Assembly: GCA_002395965.1 (NCBI GenBank)
Contig: DGVT01000003.1
Span: forward strand, 269-13,484
DNA from: Porphyromonadaceae bacterium UBA4277
GTDB lineage: Bacteria; Bacteroidota; Bacteroidia; Bacteroidales; Muribaculaceae
Direction of reading: 5' to 3'
DNA: 13,216 bases
In this document: piece after piece, positions 13,161-13,216 of the stretch
Layout: every line of letters starts with the position of its first letter
How positions within the stretch are numbered: position 1 is the stretch's first letter
Position numbers and translations under genes: made by a program
The notes under the pieces: generated by a model
Told to the model about the DNA's origin: nothing
The model's database searches: none
The model's input: the letters and a program-made list of their open reading frames with translations, nothing else

Positions 13161-13216
13161 CCTGGTGCACGCAGGGGAATGGGTGGCTTCGCAGCGACTG
13201 CTCGCATCGCCGGTGG

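Overview
The window looks like a chromosomal stretch of a Bacteroidales bacterium (Muribaculaceae- or Prevotella-like is my guess at family level). Several genes are preceded by the Bacteroidetes -7 box TAnnTTTG. Two lipoproteins carry an LSSC lipobox followed by acidic residues. A GGGtGRT/NifU-like gene pair, a Fibrobacter-paralog (FISUMP) domain and a Bacteroidetes-type IS110 remnant also point there. This is inferred from signals and protein families, not from a search.

Left part, about 1-2820: a minus-strand operon encodes a NifU-like Fe-S scaffold protein and a GGGtGRT-motif protein that runs off the left edge. Next come a small minus-strand hypothetical gene, a divergent small lipoprotein gene, and a tRNA-Gly(CCC) with its own promoter box and a strong intrinsic terminator.

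Middle part, about 2820-7240, is an accessory region rich in repeats and gene debris. It holds a hypothetical 117-aa gene, two exported proteins (one a parallel beta-helix protein), a promoter-bearing stub of a type I restriction-modification hsdM gene, and a 3'-truncated IS110 transposase gene. A GC-rich repeat family occurs three times. Two of those copies lie just downstream of minus-strand genes and can fold like terminators. The third lies close to the truncated end of IS110.

Right part, about 7240-12523, is the most interesting section. One TAnnTTTG promoter precedes four closely packed plus-strand genes. The first encodes a 1230-aa RecQ-like helicase with long unassigned N- and C-terminal regions. 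Its stop codon overlaps (TAATG) the start of a gene for a protein resembling the N-terminal 'APHKPLLLL' module of HNH restriction endonucleases, but with no HNH domain. A 163-aa unknown protein and a 154-aa lipoprotein follow after gaps of 5 and 11 bases. The organisation and the surrounding restriction-modification and IS debris suggest a helicase-based anti-foreign-DNA module. That role is inference.

Right edge, about 12524-13216: hairpins and a FISUMP-domain fragment. It appears to be a pseudogene, because an in-frame TGA sits where the family has a conserved Trp. A terminator-like hairpin follows.
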